Source: an uncultured Mycoplasmatota bacterium
GTDB taxonomy: Bacteria; Bacillota_I; Bacilli_A; Mycoplasmatales; Mycoplasmoidaceae
DNA: 10,455 nucleotides
Direction of reading: 5' to 3'
Assembly: GCA_949527715.1 (NCBI GenBank)
Contig: CATEWF010000032.1
Coordinates: 1-10,455, forward strand
Positions 7,483 to 10,455 of this stretch are shown in pieces. Below the pieces are notes generated by a model, which saw only the letters and a list, made by a program, of their open reading frames with translations, ran no database searches and was not told the DNA's origin. The first letter of the stretch is position 1, and the number at the start of each line of letters is the position of its first letter. The translations under genes and the position numbers were made by a program.

Positions 7483-8236
7483 ATGATAATCATTGGCGAT
7501 AGCTTAATTGAACTTAAAAAAATCAAAAGCAAAAGCGTTGATTTCATTTTCTCTGATCCTCCATATTTCTTAAGTAATAATGGAATTTCTTGCCAAGGTG
7601 GTAAGATGGTTTCAGTAAACAAAGGAGATTGAGACCGAGGGGGGGGGGTTTAATAATAATGTTAAATTCCATAGATCTTGGATTAAACAATGTAAAAGAA
7701 TTTTAAAACCAAACGGTTCAATTGCAATAAGTGGAACATACCATTCTATATATCAATGTGGTTTTTTATTGCAAAAATATGGGTTTAAAATCATTAATGA
7801 TATTTGTTGGTTTAAACCAAATGGTGCTCCATGTCTAGCTTGTAAAAATTTTACAGCAAGTCACGAAACAATAATTTGAGCATGTAAATCAAACAAATCT
7901 AAACACACATTCAATTATGAAATAATGAAAAATTGAGATGTGTCTAAAGATTTGATAAATCATCAAGGAAAACAAATGAGAAGTGTTTGAGCCATTTCCC
8001 TTACGCCTCAAAAAGAAAAAACCTTTGGTAAGCATCCTACACAAAAACCGGTAGAGCTATTAAAGAGATTCGTTTCAGCAGCAACAAAAGAAGGAGACAC
8101 TGTGTTAGATCCCTTTATGGGAAGCGGTACCACAGGTTTAGTATGTAAACAATTAAATAGAAAATTTATCGGTATTGAATTAGAAAAAAAATTTGTCAAA
8201 ATAGCAAAGTCAAGAATAGGAGAAGACAATGCCTAG
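7483..8236 (+). CDS. DpnA-like adenine DNA methyltransferase, frame-shifted at a poly-G tract (phase OFF)
   Basis: A beta-class adenine-N6 methyltransferase, by resemblance M2.DpnII (DpnA), expected to methylate GATC. The catalytic D-P-P-Y is at residues 25-28, followed by F-L-S-N-N-G-I-S and V-S-V-N-K-G-D-W-D. The later part carries G-K-H-P-T-Q-K-P-V-E and the SAM-binding D-P-F-M-G-S-G-T-T at 209-217. As sequenced, the ten-G run at 7639-7648 puts the frame into TAA at 7651 after 56 codons. Removing one G (or adding two) restores an unbroken 250-residue protein ending at TAG 8234-8236, close to DpnA's length. The tract encodes a glycine stretch in a variable loop just after G-D-W-D, where length change should be tolerated. 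Trp codons include several TGA. An ATG at 7471 would add four residues. Its end overlaps the endonuclease start. A sequencing or assembly miscount of the tract cannot be excluded. Confidence 0.88.
7639..7648 (+). repeat. Poly-G tract (G10), probable phase-variation switch
   Basis: Ten consecutive G residues inside the methyltransferase gene, the only such G/C run in this AT-rich window. The upstream coding frame and the downstream coding frame differ by exactly one base across it, so G9 and G12 would be ON and G10 and G11 OFF. Tracts of this length are prone to slipped-strand mispairing in replication. Confidence 0.9.
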
Positions 8237-9131
8237 AAACTTTGACAAGTGGTTAAAAACTTTTACAAAAACAGTAAGAACTAGTTCTTACTGAGTTGAT
8301 TGAAATAAAGTTTTAAAGAATGTTCAAAAATATAAAGATGAATTAAACATTTTGAACGGATTAATTGGAGAAAAAGATATTGAGGATGAATTTAGAAGAA
8401 TTGTAAATAAATTCCCAAATGTAATTGAATGTATACCGATTTTGGTAGCGATTAGATCAACTGAAGTTGAACTTTCATCAGGAATTATAAAATTTAATGC
8501 AAAACAACATAGCATTGATGAAGTTTGTACATTTATGAATGAATCTGGATTATTTGATATATTAAAAAATAAAAATATTAAGAATTTAATTGACTACTTA
8601 ACAGGCGTAGAAGTTGGATTAGATTCAAATGCTCGCAAAAATAGAACTGGAAAAATTATGGAAGATAAAGTTGAGCAATTTTTAGTTGAATCAAAAATTA
8701 AATATCACAAAGAAATGACATCAAAGGATCTAGAAAAAGAATATGGTATTAACTTGTCTCCAATAACTAAATCATGTTCAATTAAACGTTTCGATTTTGT
8801 TTTTAAAATAGACAATATTGTTTATGGGTTAGAAGTAAATTTTTATGGATCGGGTGGTTCAAAATTAAACGAAACAGCGAGAAGTTATTTAGAAATAGCA
8901 GAGCAAGCTAAAAAAATTAAAAACTTTAGATTTATGTGAATTACTGATGGTTGTGGATGAGAAACAGCAAAAAACAATTTAAGACAAACATTCGAAGTTT
9001 TAGATGATATGTATAACATCAACAATTTAAAGAACGACCTTTTTAAAAAGCTTTCTAACTGAACAAAAAATATTTATGATGAAATAGACGTCTTAGCTGA
9101 TGAAGATATAGTTTTGCAATACAAACACTAA
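8229..9131 (+). CDS. DpnII-family type II restriction endonuclease (GATC)
   Basis: A 300-residue protein recognisable as the DpnII restriction endonuclease family, which cleaves unmethylated GATC. Family features are the N-terminal N-F-D-K-W-L-K, then L-N-G-L-I-G-E-K-D-I-E near 42-52, a middle segment with I-P-I-L-V-A-I-R-S, and the PD-(D/E)xK-like core. The core consists of R-F-D-F at 187-190 and L-E-V-N-F-Y-G-S-G-G-S-K-L at 201-213 (E-x-N in place of E-x-K, as I recall for this family), followed by W-I-T-D-G-x-G-W. The gene uses TGA for Trp at many sites, so it is adapted to the mollicute code. The ATG at 8229 overlaps the methyltransferase stop by 8 bp and has its own AGGAG about 7 bases upstream, so initiation could be coupled or independent. 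The frame is intact. No DpnM-like second methyltransferase is nearby. Confidence 0.9.
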
Positions 9132-9136
9132 TTTTT

Positions 9137-9171
9137 AATAGTTCTTATAAATAGTTAATTAAATATATAAT
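9137..9171 (+). repeat. Right direct repeat flanking the R-M cassette (ispF 3' remnant)
   Basis: This second copy of the 17-bp repeat (9137-9153) and its TATAAT-containing extension begins 5 bp after the endonuclease stop. Read in the ispF frame it gives I-V-L-I-N-S and then TAA, nearly the same ending as ispF (I-V-L-I-N-K, TAA). It therefore looks like the original ispF tail left next to hpt when the cassette inserted. Confidence 0.75.
9166..9171 (+). promoter_or_regulatory. -10 box of the hpt-ftsH promoter
   Basis: TATAAT lies 18 bp before the hpt ATG and sits inside the right direct repeat. No good -35 and no Shine-Dalgarno sequence are visible before hpt, so a leader of about 10 nt is expected. 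Confidence 0.55.
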
Positions 9172-9189
9172 TTTAATATTTATTAAACT

Positions 9190-9771
9190 ATGCAAAAACT
9201 AGATAAAAGAATAGAAAAAGTTCTATTCACAAAACAACAAATAGATGCTGCTATTAAAAAAGCAGGAAAATGAATTGATAAAAACTATAAAGGTAAAAAA
9301 CCTTTATTGGTTGGTATTTTAAAAGGTGTTGTACCTTTCTTTGGTCATTTAGTAGTAAATATCAAAACTGATCTTACAATTGACTTTATGGTATTTTCTA
9401 GTTACCACGGTAATGTTAAAGCTACAACTGAACCAAAAATTGTAATGGATTTAAAAAACGACATTAAAGGTAAAGACGTAATCATAGTTGAAGACATAGT
9501 CGATACAGGCAAAACATTATTTGCTGTAACGAAAATGTTAAAAAAGAGAAAACCAAGAAGTCTTAAAGTTGTTACTTTATTAGATAAGAAAGATTCAAGA
9601 ACAGTTAATTTCAAACCAGATTACAACTGTTTTGTTGTTCCAAATTATTATATTGTAGGATTTGGATTTGATTATGATGAAACTTTACGTAATCTTCCTT
9701 ATATAGCAATATTAAAGAAAGAAATATATAATAAAAACCTATCAACTCTAAAAGGAGCTAAAAAATGTTAA
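9190..9771 (+). CDS. hpt: Hypoxanthine-guanine phosphoribosyltransferase
   Basis: HPRT salvages hypoxanthine and guanine to IMP and GMP using PRPP, an essential route in mollicutes, which lack purine synthesis. The 193 residues are slightly above the usual 175-185. Motifs: V-G-I-L-K-G near 41-46 (PPi loop), S-S-Y-H-G at 70-74 in the flexible loop, the PRPP-binding V-E-D-I-V-D-T-G-K-T at 100-109, and the purine-binding segment ending I-V-G-F-G-F-D-Y-D-E. Trp28 is TGA, and the ATG at 9190 gives a normal N-terminus. Its stop overlaps the ftsH start by 7 bp. Adjacent hpt and ftsH is a widely conserved Firmicute/mollicute arrangement, which supports both calls. Confidence 0.95.
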
Positions 9772-10455
9772 ATAAAAAAATAAACAAATTTGCAGCTAAT
9801 CAAGATGTTCAAAACACTTCTTCTGCAAATCAATCAAAACCTCAAAAAGAAAGACCTTCTACATATGATGTAGATGATAGAAAAGGTAAAGCAAAAACTG
9901 TTGGTAAATGAATTATTACTTTAATCTTTATCGGTCTATTGGTTTTTTTGTTTTGATACGCATGTGCTCCTAAATCTCAAAAGGTAAGTGTACAGAATGT
10001 TACAACTTCGACTATAGATGAAAAAACTAAGGTTACACTAACAACTCCTGGTGGAACAGAAGTAACTTTCAACACTGATATTGAAGGGTGATCTGAATAT
10101 TATTTAAATACAGGAAGTTCTATTGTATATACAATGTATGCAAAATCAGATAAGTATGGAACAATTAATTTTAGAGTTCAAGAATGAGATGAAGTAAAAG
10201 ATGGTAATGTCACATCAATTTACAAAATTGGTTCTTGTCCAACTGAATTTAGCACAGAAACAGACCCCTTTGTTATTTGGTTACATAATGCTACAACCAA
10301 TAAAGCTACAATTCCAAACAACCAAACTTCTTGAAGTTACATTTTAATAAACTTATTGCCTACTTTAATCCTTGTAGGATTAATGATTTGAATGTATAAA
10401 CGTATGGCTAAACTTCAAGGTGGAGCTATGGGTGGAGAAGACTCAATTTTTGGTA
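9765..10455 (+). CDS. ftsH: ATP-dependent zinc metalloprotease FtsH, N-terminal part (cut by window edge)
   Basis: FtsH is a membrane-anchored AAA+ protease that degrades damaged or unassembled membrane proteins. Only the first 230 residues are visible. They comprise a hydrophilic, Gln/Lys-rich N-terminal tail of about 48 residues, transmembrane segment 1 (about 49-66, W-I-I-T-L-I-F-I-G-L-L-V-F-L-F-W), an extracytoplasmic domain of about 120 residues, and transmembrane segment 2 (about 191-212, with N-L-L-P-T-L-I-L-V-G). The linker G-G-A-M-G-G-E-D-S-I-F-G is typical just before the AAA domain. Walker motifs and the H-E-x-x-H zinc site lie beyond the edge and are not seen. AAGGAG about 8 bases before the ATG and a 7-bp overlap with hpt suggest co-translation in an hpt-ftsH operon. 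Confidence 0.92.

Noticed and set aside
7649..8236. Separate short gene encoding only the second half of the methyltransferase
   Set aside because: This part lacks D-P-P-Y, and the nearest ATG after the tract (7659) is in the wrong frame. It makes sense only as a continuation of the upstream frame.
7459..9136. Depletion of GATC sites as a sign of a long-resident DpnII-type system
   Set aside because: A rough hand count gives about 28 GATC in the window, close to what base composition alone predicts, so no avoidance is visible.
9132..9189. Terminator between the endonuclease gene and hpt
   Set aside because: No GC-containing stem followed by a T run could be found; the region is accounted for by the direct repeat and the hpt -10 box.

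Overview
The window comes from an AT-rich mollicute (roughly 30% G+C by eye) that reads UGA as tryptophan. Nearly every gene here stays open only if TGA is Trp. EF-G, ribosomal protein S7, FolD, IspD, HPRT, FtsH and both restriction-modification proteins all carry TGA at positions where tryptophan fits. Having MEP-pathway isoprenoid genes (ispD, ispF) together with hpt-ftsH fits the pneumoniae/penetrans side of the Mollicutes (Malacoplasma penetrans/iowae-like or relatives). That placement is inference, not proof.

Layout. Positions 1-4600 form a minus-strand block: rpsL, rpsG and fusA (the str operon), then a BspA-type leucine-rich-repeat surface lipoprotein that ends in a strong rho-independent terminator. 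Next comes a plus-strand alpha/beta-hydrolase-fold protein whose catalytic serine and histidine appear to be lost. It converges with, and overlaps, the minus-strand pair folD-ispD. folD is divergent from plus-strand ispF across 46 bp holding a palindrome with two back-to-back TATAAT boxes. After ispF comes a two-gene DpnII-like restriction-modification (R-M) cassette, then hpt and ftsH (ftsH is cut by the right edge).

The most interesting part is the R-M cassette (about 7459-9136). (1) The methyltransferase, a beta-class N6-adenine type resembling DpnA, is interrupted by a run of ten G residues. With ten Gs it stops after 56 codons; with nine it reads through to a complete 250-residue enzyme. 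That is the signature of a phase-variable switch, captured here in the OFF state. (2) The cassette is bracketed by direct repeats that share 17 identical bases and extend imperfectly to about 35. The left copy is the 3' end of ispF. The right copy, just upstream of hpt, still reads as an ispF C-terminus with an in-frame stop. This looks like insertion of an R-M unit with long target duplication, which also gave each flank a TATAAT box. (3) The endonuclease start overlaps the methyltransferase stop by 8 bp, so the switch may affect both proteins.

No tRNA, rRNA, CRISPR array or transposase was recognised.
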